Source: Candidatus Gastranaerophilales bacterium
Lineage (GTDB): Bacteria > Cyanobacteriota > Vampirovibrionia > Gastranaerophilales > Gastranaerophilaceae
Reading direction: 5' to 3'
NCBI GenBank assembly: GCA_944323735.1
Contig: CALUTO010000020.1
Coordinates: 1-36,441, forward strand
Length of the DNA: 36,441 nt
Below are positions 6,946-14,645 of the stretch, in pieces. The number at the start of each line of letters is the position of its first letter. Positions within the stretch are counted from its first letter, which is position 1. The notes beneath the pieces were generated by a model. The model saw nothing but the letters and a program-made list of their open reading frames with translations, was not told the DNA's origin and ran no database searches. The translations under genes and the position numbers were made by a program.

Positions 6946-7899
6946 ATGACTTTAGATGCAAAAATTATTTCACGTTCTTCAGCCGAAGCACTCATTCCAA
7001 CAGAAATTTCCAGTGAAATCATCAAAGAAGTTCCAAAATCTTCTGCAGCACTCTCGCTTTTTAAACAACTGCCAAACATGAGTGCAAAACAAAAAACTCT
7101 TCCTGTGGCTTCGACGCTTCCCAGTGCATATTTCTTAAATGGAGACACCGATACAAAGAAAACAACCAATGCAGAATGGGATAAATTAACACTTACTGCT
7201 GAAGAAATCGCGGTAATAGTTCCTATACCGGAAGCTGTACTGGATGACTCATCATACAGCCTGTGGGATGAAATAAAACCCCAGATTGTTGAAGCATTCG
7301 GACTTGCCATAGACGAAGCTGTTTTCTTTGGAACAAACAAACCATCAACTTATCCTGATGCGATTGTTAGCACAGCAATAGCAAAAAATGCAACTGTAGA
7401 AGCAGGCACAAATGAAGATATAGCAGGTGATATCATCGGTGAAGGCGGAGTAATGGAACTTGTTGAAAAATCAGGTTTCAGAGTAACCGGATTTTATGCT
7501 GATAGAACACTCGAAGCAAAATTCAGAAACCTCAGAGACAAAAATAACCAGCTGCTCTATACTCCGGGACTGACCTCCGAAACTCCGGTAAGTCTTGTGG
7601 GCAGACCACTTGTTTACGATGAAATCGGCGGCGTTTTTGATACAAGCAAGGCACTGCTCATTGCAGGTGATTTCACAAAAGCTGTTTATTCAATACGTCA
7701 GGATTTGACATACAAAATACTTGATCAGGCAATTATTCAAAACACAGACGGCACAATAGCATACAACCTTGCGCAGCAAGATATGGTCGCATTACGCTGT
7801 GTAATGAGAATAGGTGTACAAATTGCAAATCCCGTTACAAGAACCGGCGGAACAAATCGCTATCCGTTTGCACTTCTTGTTCCTGCAGCCGACTCATAA
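6946..7899 (+). CDS. Major capsid protein, HK97 fold
   Basis: 317 residues. The ATG at 6946 has GAAAGGA 7 nt upstream; TTG or ATG codons further upstream lack a site. The sequence has the HK97 major-capsid pattern: an N-terminal arm, then VPKSSAALSLFKQLPNM, LPVASTLPSAYFL, the EEIAVIVPIPEAVLDDS segment (spine helix region), FGLAIDEAVFFG and a C-terminal AYNLAQQDMVALRCVMRIGVQ. There is no fused protease. It would build the icosahedral shell. A strong hairpin follows the gene, which may keep capsid message in excess of downstream message. Confidence 0.85.
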   Translation: MTLDAKIISRSSAEALIPTEISSEIIKEVPKSSAALSLFKQLPNMSAKQKTLPVASTLPSAYFLNGDTDTKKTTNAEWDKLTLTAEEIAVIVPIPEAVLDDSSYSLWDEIKPQIVEAFGLAIDEAVFFGTNKPSTYPDAIVSTAIAKNATVEAGTNEDIAGDIIGEGGVMELVEKSGFRVTGFYADRTLEAKFRNLRDKNNQLLYTPGLTSETPVSLVGRPLVYDEIGGVFDTSKALLIAGDFTKAVYSIRQDLTYKILDQAIIQNTDGTIAYNLAQQDMVALRCVMRIGVQIANPVTRTGGTNRYPFALLVPAADS

Positions 7900-7920
7900 C
7901 GAATATTTTTTATTTTATAC

Positions 7921-7975
7921 AACTGCGGACAATTAAACCATAATATTTTGGATTTTTAATCTGTCCGCAGTTTTT
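7921..7975 (+). terminator. Hairpin terminator after the capsid gene
   Basis: An 11-bp perfect stem, AACTGCGGACA (7921-7931) with TGTCCGCAGTT (7962-7972), a 30-nt AT-rich loop and T5. It lies between capsid and connector genes on the same strand, so it probably acts as a partial terminator or protects the capsid mRNA 3' end. Confidence 0.65.
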
Positions 7976-8009
7976 AAGCTGCAAAATTTTAATAATGACA
8001 GGAGTATTT

Positions 8010-8474
8010 ATGATTGAATTATTCAAAAATTCTTATGTAACAACAGACACAGCTGATTATTACTTCGACGAACGCCTAAATTCTGAAATCTGGGAAAAAA
8101 CCGCTGACAAAGACAAAGAACGTGCACTTATTACTGCCTCAAAAAAACTCGACAACTTAAACTATATAGGCGAAAAAGAATCGCAAAAACAACCAATGGC
8201 TTTTCCGAGAATATTTGCGTCTTTTAAGGGCATACCGGCTGATATAGAAGAAGCGGTCTGTGAAGAAGCAATAGCACTATTAGAATACGGAAACACTGTG
8301 CACTCAAAAAACAGAGAACTTGGAATTCAGTCTGTTTCTCTAGGTACAGGCTCTGTTTCTTATTCCGAAATGAAACAGGCAGGATTGCTCTCCTCTGATG
8401 CCTACAGGCTTGTCTCAAAATGGATTTGTAAAGGATTTGATATAAAAAATCCGGAATTTACGGAGGCAGACTAA
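8010..8474 (+). CDS. Head-tail connector protein
   Basis: 154 residues, ATG at 8010 with CAGGAG upstream. An earlier in-frame ATG at 7995 lies within the ribosome site region and is unlikely. The protein is helical, with YVTTDTADYYFDERLN, WEKTADKDKERALITASKKLDNLNY, FPRIFASFKGIPADIEEAVCEEAIALLEY and GIQSVSLGTGSVSYSE. This is the pattern of the gp6/gp15-like head-tail connectors that follow capsid genes (some are labelled DnaT-like). It would bind beneath the portal. It overlaps the next gene by one base (TAATG), so translation is probably coupled. Confidence 0.75.
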   Translation: MIELFKNSYVTTDTADYYFDERLNSEIWEKTADKDKERALITASKKLDNLNYIGEKESQKQPMAFPRIFASFKGIPADIEEAVCEEAIALLEYGNTVHSKNRELGIQSVSLGTGSVSYSEMKQAGLLSSDAYRLVSKWICKGFDIKNPEFTEAD

Positions 8475-8773
8475 TGTTTTCTCATCTTTTCACACAGTAT
8501 GCAGTTTTAAAAATCACAAACGGGACCGACTGCTGCGGAATACCCATCATTAAAGAAACACTAAAAATTAGCTGCCGTATTGAATTTAAAAACACAATGG
8601 TTATTGGTCAAACGGGCCGTGAAATTACTTCATCCGGAAGATTATTTACTGATACGGATGTAAAAACAGGCGATATTATTGTTATTGAAAATAAAGAATT
8701 CACTGTTGAACAGGCATTCCGTTCCGTTGATTTGAGCGGGGAATATTGTCTCAATGAAGTCTATTTTAAATAG
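8474..8773 (+). CDS. Head-tail stopper-like protein
   Basis: 99 residues, translationally coupled to the connector. It is nearly all beta strand (VLKITNGTDCCGIPII, LKISCRIEFKNT, GDIIVIENKEFTVEQAF), as in the small beta-barrel stoppers (SPP1 gp16 or HK97 gp10 type) that close the head after packaging and accept the tail. The assignment rests on size, strand pattern and position. Confidence 0.6.
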   Translation: MFSHLFTQYAVLKITNGTDCCGIPIIKETLKISCRIEFKNTMVIGQTGREITSSGRLFTDTDVKTGDIIVIENKEFTVEQAFRSVDLSGEYCLNEVYFK

Positions 8774-8821
8774 CATTTTTTTAATTAGCCGGAATAAGTT
8801 TGAATTAATTGGAGATATTTT

Positions 8822-10768
8822 ATGGAAAATAAAGACTACATCTGGACTGACAATCCTACAGTATCAGGTGTTTCAACCTGTGATACCGACATTTTAAACG
8901 AATGTCTTATGCATTTAAAATACAACAACAGCAACGGTTTACCGTTGTTTTTTATGCTGACAACCGACCGTGCACTGACGGGAGATGAAGGTCTGGGCTG
9001 GGCACTACAAGGCTCATACGTAACAATGACCTATCCTGATGCAGTAAACATGATTATTTCAGAATATAACAGCGGTGTTTCTGCAACATACAGAGGAATT
9101 TCTTGTAAACGCTCTGCAGGCGGCCGATATATTGCAGATATTTCAAAGAAAGAAGATGTTGATGAATTATACACAACATCAGGAATAGCTGATATTTATG
9201 TTGTAGACAGAACGAACAAAGCATTTTACCTTCCCAAAACAAAATGGTTTTACCAGTATACAAATGACTTAAATAATGTGAATAAATACAATGAACCCGG
9301 ACTTCCAAACCACCAGCATTCACCGATATACCTGACCGGCTCAAATGCAGATCTGGGTGATCCGGGAACTTGCTATATTACAAGTAATTCACAACAAAAT
9401 GGCGTACAAACATCCACAAATTCAAGAACCGGCGATGTCTCAAACAATAATCTGTACGGAAAATCCTCTACCGTACAACCGCCGTCATCAAACAAATTTA
9501 TCTATTACAAAGTCGGAGATGTGGTTGCAGGAGCAACAAGTGCATTAATTGATGCACAAGAATATTTTTCAGATGCAATGCAGAGTCTTGAAGAAAAAAC
9601 AGCTGACGGGCTTGCAGCACTGTCCGATGCATCCACTGCTCTTACCCGGGTTCAAATCACCAACTGCATACTTGAGGCACCGGAGAGTATTAAGTATACA
9701 CTCAATAACGGCGTGTTAACTCTTAAGGCTGGCTCTGTCATCACTATCCCCGATGGTTTTAACACAAACGGGTCAAAAAAATTCAGGTATGTTGAGATTG
9801 AAAATGACGTTACCGGCAGCACAGAAGCCAACGACGCAAAACGGTTAATCTATTATAACGAAACAACAGGCAGTATTATGTCTATGCAATATTCCGAAAG
9901 CGGAACTACAGATTATTCCGGCACAGGCAATTGTCTTTTGTACAGAACTGATTTGAATAAGACTGTTGTGTTTTATGGCGGTAACAAAAGCGAACATGTT
10001 GTGTCTTTATCACTTATGGAGATAAACGGCGATGTAGGTGCTGTTGTCAGCATCAATTCTGTTTTCAATACATGCGGTTATATCGGCAGCAGTTTATTTG
10101 TTAACAAGGGGGTAAAAGTCTTGTGCTCTAACGGAAGGAACCCTGACGGTACCTTAAATAATACCGAACTTGAGCTAACATCCGCTGATATAGTTACCAT
10201 AGATGCAGCAAAAACCAATGCAAAATTTGTCATTTTGGGAACAAAAGCTATTACCTGGGGGGGTTCTTATTCTTACAATCCCGACCTTAACTGTCTGGAA
10301 CATCCTAACGTAGGTAATCGTTCCGGCTGTTTTATCGCAAATTTTGACTCCGATGACTCCGGCAAAATCACCTCTTTCAAGCCCTACAATACCTTCCACG
10401 CAATTGATTACAATGAAGCGGGAAACAAAGCAAATCGTGATTTTTCAAACGTAACAAAACCGTACGTCACTCAATCATACATAAACGGTACTTCATGGTA
10501 CAGAGTGTGGTCTGACGGTTGGATTGAGCAGGGGGGCAGAGGGTATGCGCATGATTCTCAAACCCATACAGTTACTTTTCTTAAAACCTTCGCAAACGCA
10601 AACTATACCCTCGAAGTACAAATGCTGATGCTCGGCACAGCCGGAAATATTAGTGATAATACCATTATTACCGCAATGACCGCTAACTCTTATGCGGTGA
10701 CAGGTTCAAACGTTGGGCCGGCTGGTGGTTGGGAATGCACAACTTCATGGTATGCCTGCGGATTTTAA
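8822..10768 (+). CDS. Tail fibre / receptor-binding protein
   Basis: 648 residues. The N-terminal part (to about 240) has a fibre-neck pattern with NHQHSPIYLTGSN and SNNNLYGKSSTVQPPS, then FIYYKVGDVV, as in phage tail-collar proteins. A short helical linker (QEYFSDAMQSLEEKTADGLAALSDA) may trimerise. The middle (about 280-540) is strand-rich and of unknown fold. The C-terminus, from YINGTSWYRVWSDGWIEQGG to VTFLKTFANANYTLEVQ and the final WYACGF, matches the gp53-like fibre tip domain. Codon use is less AT-rich from about 9600 on, which suggests the tip region was exchanged separately. It probably decides host range. It is followed by a fibre-associated gene. Confidence 0.85.
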   Translation: MENKDYIWTDNPTVSGVSTCDTDILNECLMHLKYNNSNGLPLFFMLTTDRALTGDEGLGWALQGSYVTMTYPDAVNMIISEYNSGVSATYRGISCKRSAGGRYIADISKKEDVDELYTTSGIADIYVVDRTNKAFYLPKTKWFYQYTNDLNNVNKYNEPGLPNHQHSPIYLTGSNADLGDPGTCYITSNSQQNGVQTSTNSRTGDVSNNNLYGKSSTVQPPSSNKFIYYKVGDVVAGATSALIDAQEYFSDAMQSLEEKTADGLAALSDASTALTRVQITNCILEAPESIKYTLNNGVLTLKAGSVITIPDGFNTNGSKKFRYVEIENDVTGSTEANDAKRLIYYNETTGSIMSMQYSESGTTDYSGTGNCLLYRTDLNKTVVFYGGNKSEHVVSLSLMEINGDVGAVVSINSVFNTCGYIGSSLFVNKGVKVLCSNGRNPDGTLNNTELELTSADIVTIDAAKTNAKFVILGTKAITWGGSYSYNPDLNCLEHPNVGNRSGCFIANFDSDDSGKITSFKPYNTFHAIDYNEAGNKANRDFSNVTKPYVTQSYINGTSWYRVWSDGWIEQGGRGYAHDSQTHTVTFLKTFANANYTLEVQMLMLGTAGNISDNTIITAMTANSYAVTGSNVGPAGGWECTTSWYACGF

Positions 10769-10781
10769 TTAGGAGGAATAA

Positions 10782-11534
10782 ATGAGCTATTTTTTAAAAA
10801 AACCATACACAGACACTGAATATGCAGATTTTATTGTTCTGCATAACCACAACAACAGAAGAAGAATTGAAGAAACAGAAACAGCTCTCTATGCACTGGA
10901 GCCCTGGGAGATATTTATCAATGGCGAGGTTATAGACAACACAGAGGCGTACGAAGCTGAACAGTTTGCGCTAGCGAAAGAATCCAAATACAAAGAAGCA
11001 AACGAAGGTGCAAAAGAATATCTGGAGAGCGGTTCGGCTCTTTATGCACTGGAGCTGCCGTCTCTGCCGGATGAAAACCACACACCGGAGACTTACCACA
11101 TCGAAGCGACTGACGGAAACATCGGTAAGCTCGCAGCGTATGCGCTTGCCTTCATCTCAGGGCAGCTCGGGGCGGAAGACGTTGTGTACTGGAACACTAA
11201 AGAGGACGCTACTGTTGCGCTCAACAGTTCCCGGCTTACACAGGCACTCACAGGACTCGGAACAGTTCAGGCGCAGGTCTGGAATGTGAAGTTTCCGGCT
11301 TATCTTGCACTGATTGAGAGCTGCACTACAGCCGCACAGGTTAATTCAATCGTGATTGACTACTCTCAGGACACAATCCCCGACAGTGTGCCAGTGCCGG
11401 AAGAGACGGTTATAGATGAAGTTCCGGAAGAGACGGAAGAAAACACTGACACAACCGGTGACGATTTGCCGCCGGATGAAAACACTGACGCTGATGCGGA
11501 AACTACCCCATCGTCTTCGGGTACAGCAGATTGA
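10782..11534 (+). CDS. Fibre-associated protein (DUF4376-like)
   Basis: 250 residues, ATG behind AGGAGG. The N-terminal part (SYFLKKPYTDTEYADFIVLHNH) and a central helical part follow the pattern of DUF4376-type phage proteins: EATDGNIGKLAAYALAFISGQ, VVYWNTKEDATVALNSS and VQAQVWNVKFPAYLALIESC. The last 50 residues are an acidic Pro/Glu/Thr-rich tail. It is coupled to the fibre gene by 13 nt, so it may be a fibre chaperone or accessory tip protein. GC content rises here and stays high until about 12720, unlike the neighbours. Confidence 0.65.
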   Translation: MSYFLKKPYTDTEYADFIVLHNHNNRRRIEETETALYALEPWEIFINGEVIDNTEAYEAEQFALAKESKYKEANEGAKEYLESGSALYALELPSLPDENHTPETYHIEATDGNIGKLAAYALAFISGQLGAEDVVYWNTKEDATVALNSSRLTQALTGLGTVQAQVWNVKFPAYLALIESCTTAAQVNSIVIDYSQDTIPDSVPVPEETVIDEVPEETEENTDTTGDDLPPDENTDADAETTPSSSGTAD

Positions 11535-11541
11535 CAAAAAA

Positions 11542-11570
11542 TAGACACGCAAAGCAGGTTATAGTAATAT
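11542..11570 (+). promoter_or_regulatory. Promoter for the hydrophobic peptide mRNA
   Basis: TAGACA (11542-11547), 17-bp spacer, TAATAT (11565-11570), just after the stop of the fibre-associated gene. Predicted start near 11577. Confidence 0.6.
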
Positions 11571-11664
11571 AGTCCTGCAGGGTAAAAACAGCTCTTTTGA
11601 AAGGAAATCGACCACCAATTATATTTAGTCTTCGGGTTGGTTCCCGACTAGAAAGGGGGCTGAT

Positions 11665-11745
11665 ATGGAAAATATCAATTTAACTCTAATATTAGTGTCA
11701 TTGATTCTATTCATATTAAAAAACGGCTCTTACTCTAAAAAATAA
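11665..11745 (+). CDS. 26-residue hydrophobic peptide, type I toxin-like
   Basis: ATG at 11665 behind a very strong AAAGGGGG site. The peptide is a short polar start, one membrane-spanning stretch (LTLILVSLILFIL), then a polar basic end (KNGSYSKK). Size, single membrane segment and basic tail fit type I toxins and holin-like toxins (TxpA/BsrG, Fst, Hol-Tox). The 5' leader can form a bulged stem AGTC/GACT plus CGGG/CCCG (11627-11649). AACAGCTCT near the mRNA 5' end (11587-11595) is perfectly complementary to AGAGCTGTT downstream (11765-11773), so the mRNA can fold 5' to 3'. The last codons lie inside the antisense RNA terminator. Toxicity is inferred, not shown. Confidence 0.75.
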   Translation: MENINLTLILVSLILFILKNGSYSKK

Positions 11746-11800
11746 GAACCGTCTAGTCTTCTACAGAGCTGTTGGCTAGCTTGGCAAGCTGCCACCCTGT
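11717..11800 (-). ncRNA. Antisense RNA to the peptide mRNA (candidate antitoxin)
   Basis: A near-consensus - strand promoter at 11807-11835 predicts a start near 11800. The RNA (about 85 nt) would run towards the peptide gene. It carries a hairpin built on AGCTT/AAGCT (around 11780-11794). It ends at an intrinsic terminator: a 10-bp stem with one mismatch (11743-11752 with 11723-11732), then six T on the - strand. It is fully complementary to the 3' end of the peptide gene and the mRNA downstream of it. Convergent transcripts sharing a terminator are the layout of Fst/par-type and TxpA-type loci. Confidence 0.7.
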
Positions 11801-11806
11801 TCCTAC

Positions 11807-11835
11807 ATTATTTACTACAACCCCGGTTTTGTCAA
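11807..11835 (-). promoter_or_regulatory. Strong promoter of the antisense RNA
   Basis: On the - strand: TTGACA (11835-11830), exactly 17 bp, AATAAT (11812-11807). This is the best -35 box in the phage part of the window and no gene reads away from it other than the antisense RNA. Confidence 0.75.
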
Positions 11836-11869
11836 GTCTATGACATTCTAATTTTTTACGAGGTAACAA

Positions 11870-12247
11870 ATGAAACCTGAACAATCACAGGAATGCTACG
11901 AGCATCATATGATGTTAAAAGAAGCTATTGAAGAACTAAAAAAACGCTGTAGTGAAATGAACTGCTTCTTTTTCGGCGGGGTGAAGCAAAACGGCGAGCT
12001 GTCGTTCGTGGACAAAGTAAACACCATGTACAAGATGATGAACGAAAACAGAGCAGCGTTCAAAGGTTTTATCCTCTCATCGATTTTTGTTTTAATTTCA
12101 TGGATTGCAGCTCTCGGATACCAGTTTGCAGAGATAAAACAGGCGATAGCTGCTGTTAATGACTGCAGAAGCCAGATTGAGGAAATAAAGCAGAATGATG
12201 TTGAGATGAACAAGCGTTTAGTAATTCTGGAGACTAAAGTTAAATGA
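11870..12247 (+). CDS. Holin-associated membrane protein (XhlA-like)
   Basis: 125 residues, ATG with ACGAGG upstream. A helical N-terminus (LKEAIEELKKR) is followed by one membrane span (about residues 64-84, FKGFILSSIFVLISWIAALGY) and a C-terminal coiled coil (EIKQAIAAVNDCRSQIEEIK, then NKRLVILETKVK). It overlaps the amidase gene by 4 nt (ATGA), so the two are translated together. Haemolysin XhlA-type proteins have one span with coiled coils and sit beside amidases, so a role in host lysis is likely. Confidence 0.65.
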   Translation: MKPEQSQECYEHHMMLKEAIEELKKRCSEMNCFFFGGVKQNGELSFVDKVNTMYKMMNENRAAFKGFILSSIFVLISWIAALGYQFAEIKQAIAAVNDCRSQIEEIKQNDVEMNKRLVILETKVK

Positions 12248-12726
12248 ACAAAATTATCATCCACTGGACAGCAGGCGCACATACGCCAAATGCCGTTGAC
12301 AAAGAACACTATCACTACTTAATAGACAGCGAGGGCAGGACACACGAGGGCAAGTACAAGCCCGAGGACAACGAAAACTGCGCTGACGGCAGGTATGCAG
12401 CCCACACGGGCGGAGGAAACACCGGCGCAATAGGGGTGGCAATGTGCGGCATGTTCGGCTTCACCGGCTCTGAGAATGTCGGGGCGTATCCGATTACACC
12501 CGTACAGCTCGAGGCATGCTTCCATCTTTGCGCCGAACTCTGCAAGAAATACAAAATCCCCGTTGAAAACGTCTGGACACACTACGAGTTCGGGTTAAAC
12601 CATCCCGACACGACATCACACGGGAAGATAGACATTATTTACCTGCCGCCGTATCCGGATGTTAAACGCAACGAAGTCGGCGGGTTCATAAGAAATAAAA
12701 TCAGGTGGTATTTAGATAAAATATAG
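12244..12726 (+). CDS. N-acetylmuramoyl-L-alanine amidase (endolysin)
   Basis: 160 residues. An Amidase_2 / PGRP-type domain covers the whole chain: KIIIHWTAG at the start carries the first zinc histidine (His7), HYHYLID follows, AAHTGGGNTGAIGVAMCG is the central conserved block, and VWTHYEFG carries the second zinc histidine. The third ligand should lie in the TTSHGKIDIIYLPPYP segment. It would cut the amide bond between N-acetylmuramic acid and the peptide stem to release virions. There is no separate wall-binding domain and no signal peptide, so it depends on a holin. GC is much higher than the window average. Confidence 0.9.
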   Translation: MNKIIIHWTAGAHTPNAVDKEHYHYLIDSEGRTHEGKYKPEDNENCADGRYAAHTGGGNTGAIGVAMCGMFGFTGSENVGAYPITPVQLEACFHLCAELCKKYKIPVENVWTHYEFGLNHPDTTSHGKIDIIYLPPYPDVKRNEVGGFIRNKIRWYLDKI

Positions 12727-12886
12727 CATTCCTTTGCCCGCCCACTCTATTAGGGATTATCACTGCATTTGTGCCGCATGTAAAGATTTTTTAAGTTTAA
12801 CTTTGTTTATTCACATTTCTTAATGTTTTTATCCAAATGCATAAAATTTATCTCAAAAAACTTCATGATACAGAAAGGAAAAAACA

Positions 12887-14215
12887 ATGTACCCCACATT
12901 CGATATAAATTACAATTCTGCATACAGCACCAAAATCGAATTTAACACAACTATTAATGAAAAAATGAAAGGAAGAGAACAGAGATATCCTGTCTGGACA
13001 TATCCCAAACGGATTTTTACACTTTCCTTCAATAAATCGCCTCAAACACGGAAACAACTGGAGGAGTTTTTTGTAACAGTAATGGGTGCAGCCGGCAAGT
13101 TTTATTTCAAGTGGGAAAAAGAAAAGGGAGGAAACGACGAAACATATCTGTGCAATTTTGATGCAGACACACTTGAGCAAACCATATACGACTATGGATT
13201 CTCAGAAACAAAGCTTAATCTGGAATGTATAGACGAAAATCCGGTCAGTGAAGCAGGAGAATTGAACTTTTATCACAAAGCAGAAGCAACCTTTATAACA
13301 GAATTTTATACAGTAATAGACAGGGTTTTTACAGCACAAAATGAACGAAAATCATACTGGGATACACCTAAAAAAAGCTGGACATTAAAATTTGAAAAAA
13401 ATGATAAAAACAGAAAACTGCTTGAAAACTTTTTTATTGCAAAAAGAGGAAGGTTTCGCTCGTTTGACTGGGTTTGGGAAAAAGAAAGAGGCGGTGACGG
13501 AAAAACATATCATGTAAGATTTGATGAAGATACATTAAACACGGAAATATATGATTACGGTTTTGGAGAAATAAGCATAAGAATAAAAGAAGTTTTTAAA
13601 AATCAAAATCCATTTTACGAAATCGAAAAAGATGAAATAATTCCGAGAAAACTTCTGAAAATTGAGCTTGACGGAGGTTCCGTGTATATACTTGATAATG
13701 AAACACTGGATAGCCTTGTATATGACGGAGAAACATATCTGGGAGCACCGCTGACCCACGGAGAAATAGAAAAAGACGACAATTCCAGTGTATCCAAACT
13801 AAACATCGAATTGTCGAATGTCGGACTTTCCATTTCAGGAATTATAGGACAAAGAGGCGATGTAATTACAGGAGCTCCGGCAGTCTTAACACTGATTTTT
13901 CTTGATGTAAATACAAATACTATACTTCCCGACTACAAACAGGTGCTATATGCAGGAAGATGCAACAACCTCAAACTAGACTATGAAACAGCAGCAATAG
14001 ACATAGAAACATCGCTCGGCGGATACGAACTTCAGGCACCGGTTATGAAATACAGGACATCCTGTCAGGTCAGACGTTTTAAAGATTGCAGGTGTAAATA
14101 CAAAGGCAAAGAAACAACCTGCGACAGAACTTTTGCACGCTGTAAAGAACTGGGTAATCAAGAAAACTTTGCAGGATTTCCCCAGATGTATAACGAACTT
14201 GTTATCAAAGTTTAA
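12887..14215 (+). CDS. Fused distal tail and hub protein (two DUF2460-like repeats plus DUF2163/BR0599-like)
   Basis: 442 residues, ATG behind AGAAAGGA. Residues about 1-115 and 130-235 are two tandem versions of one domain: each has an Arg-x-x-Tyr/Trp then WTYPKRIFTLSF or WDTPKKSWTLKF, then FYFKWEKEKGG or FDWVWEKERGG, and ends IYDYGF. This is a DUF2460-like distal tail domain. Residues about 250-442 resemble DUF2163 / BR0599: YAGRCNNLKLDY, LGGYELQAPVMKYRTSCQ and NFAGFPQMYNELVIKV. Five cysteines lie within about 35 residues (TSC, KDC, RC, TTC, ARC). In lambda gpL, cysteines in the comparable position hold a 4Fe-4S cluster. These families are usually encoded by separate neighbouring genes. Confidence 0.75.
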   Translation: MYPTFDINYNSAYSTKIEFNTTINEKMKGREQRYPVWTYPKRIFTLSFNKSPQTRKQLEEFFVTVMGAAGKFYFKWEKEKGGNDETYLCNFDADTLEQTIYDYGFSETKLNLECIDENPVSEAGELNFYHKAEATFITEFYTVIDRVFTAQNERKSYWDTPKKSWTLKFEKNDKNRKLLENFFIAKRGRFRSFDWVWEKERGGDGKTYHVRFDEDTLNTEIYDYGFGEISIRIKEVFKNQNPFYEIEKDEIIPRKLLKIELDGGSVYILDNETLDSLVYDGETYLGAPLTHGEIEKDDNSSVSKLNIELSNVGLSISGIIGQRGDVITGAPAVLTLIFLDVNTNTILPDYKQVLYAGRCNNLKLDYETAAIDIETSLGGYELQAPVMKYRTSCQVRRFKDCRCKYKGKETTCDRTFARCKELGNQENFAGFPQMYNELVIKV

Positions 14216-14258
14216 AAGAAAAAAGACAGAGTAAAAAGTTATTAAAGTAAAAAATTAT

Positions 14259-14645
14259 ATGTCCAAAAACAAAACTACAAAAAAGAAATATAAAGAACTG
14301 GTAAATGCCTGCATAGAAGCAATTAACAATAACTGTATACTATTCATTCATGATATAAGTGCATATGTAGAATTAACCAGAACAGAATTTTACGAACTAG
14401 GCTTAGACAGAGAACAGGAAATTCTTGACGCAATCGAAAACAGCCGGTCGCATGCAAAAAGAAGATTAACCGAAAAATGGCTGAAAAGCGATAGCCCGAC
14501 ACTGAATATTGCGCTGTATAAACTCATAAGCACACCGGAAGAAAGACTGGCAATATCAGGAAAGAACACAGAAGAAGATGACAATACAGATACCAAAAAA
14601 GCTTATCTCGAAAGTCTGGAGATGATGAACGATGAGTCCGATTAA
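14259..14645 (+). CDS. Terminase small subunit-like protein
   Basis: 128 residues. The ATG at 14259 has no clear ribosome site. The N-terminus is basic (SKNKTTKKKYKELVNACIEA) and followed by a helix-turn-helix-like part (CILFIHDISAYVELTRTEFYELGLD), a linker helix and an acidic tail (TEEDDNTDTKKAYLE). Position directly upstream of, and 14 nt overlapping, the large terminase supports the small-subunit role of recognising the packaging site. Sequence evidence alone is modest. Confidence 0.7.
   Translation: MSKNKTTKKKYKELVNACIEAINNNCILFIHDISAYVELTRTEFYELGLDREQEILDAIENSRSHAKRRLTEKWLKSDSPTLNIALYKLISTPEERLAISGKNTEEDDNTDTKKAYLESLEMMNDESD

Noticed and set aside
11366-11552. Two - strand open frames over the acidic tail of the fibre-associated gene
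   Set aside because: Low-complexity Ser/Val shadows of the Glu/Asp/Pro-rich tail; no start signals.
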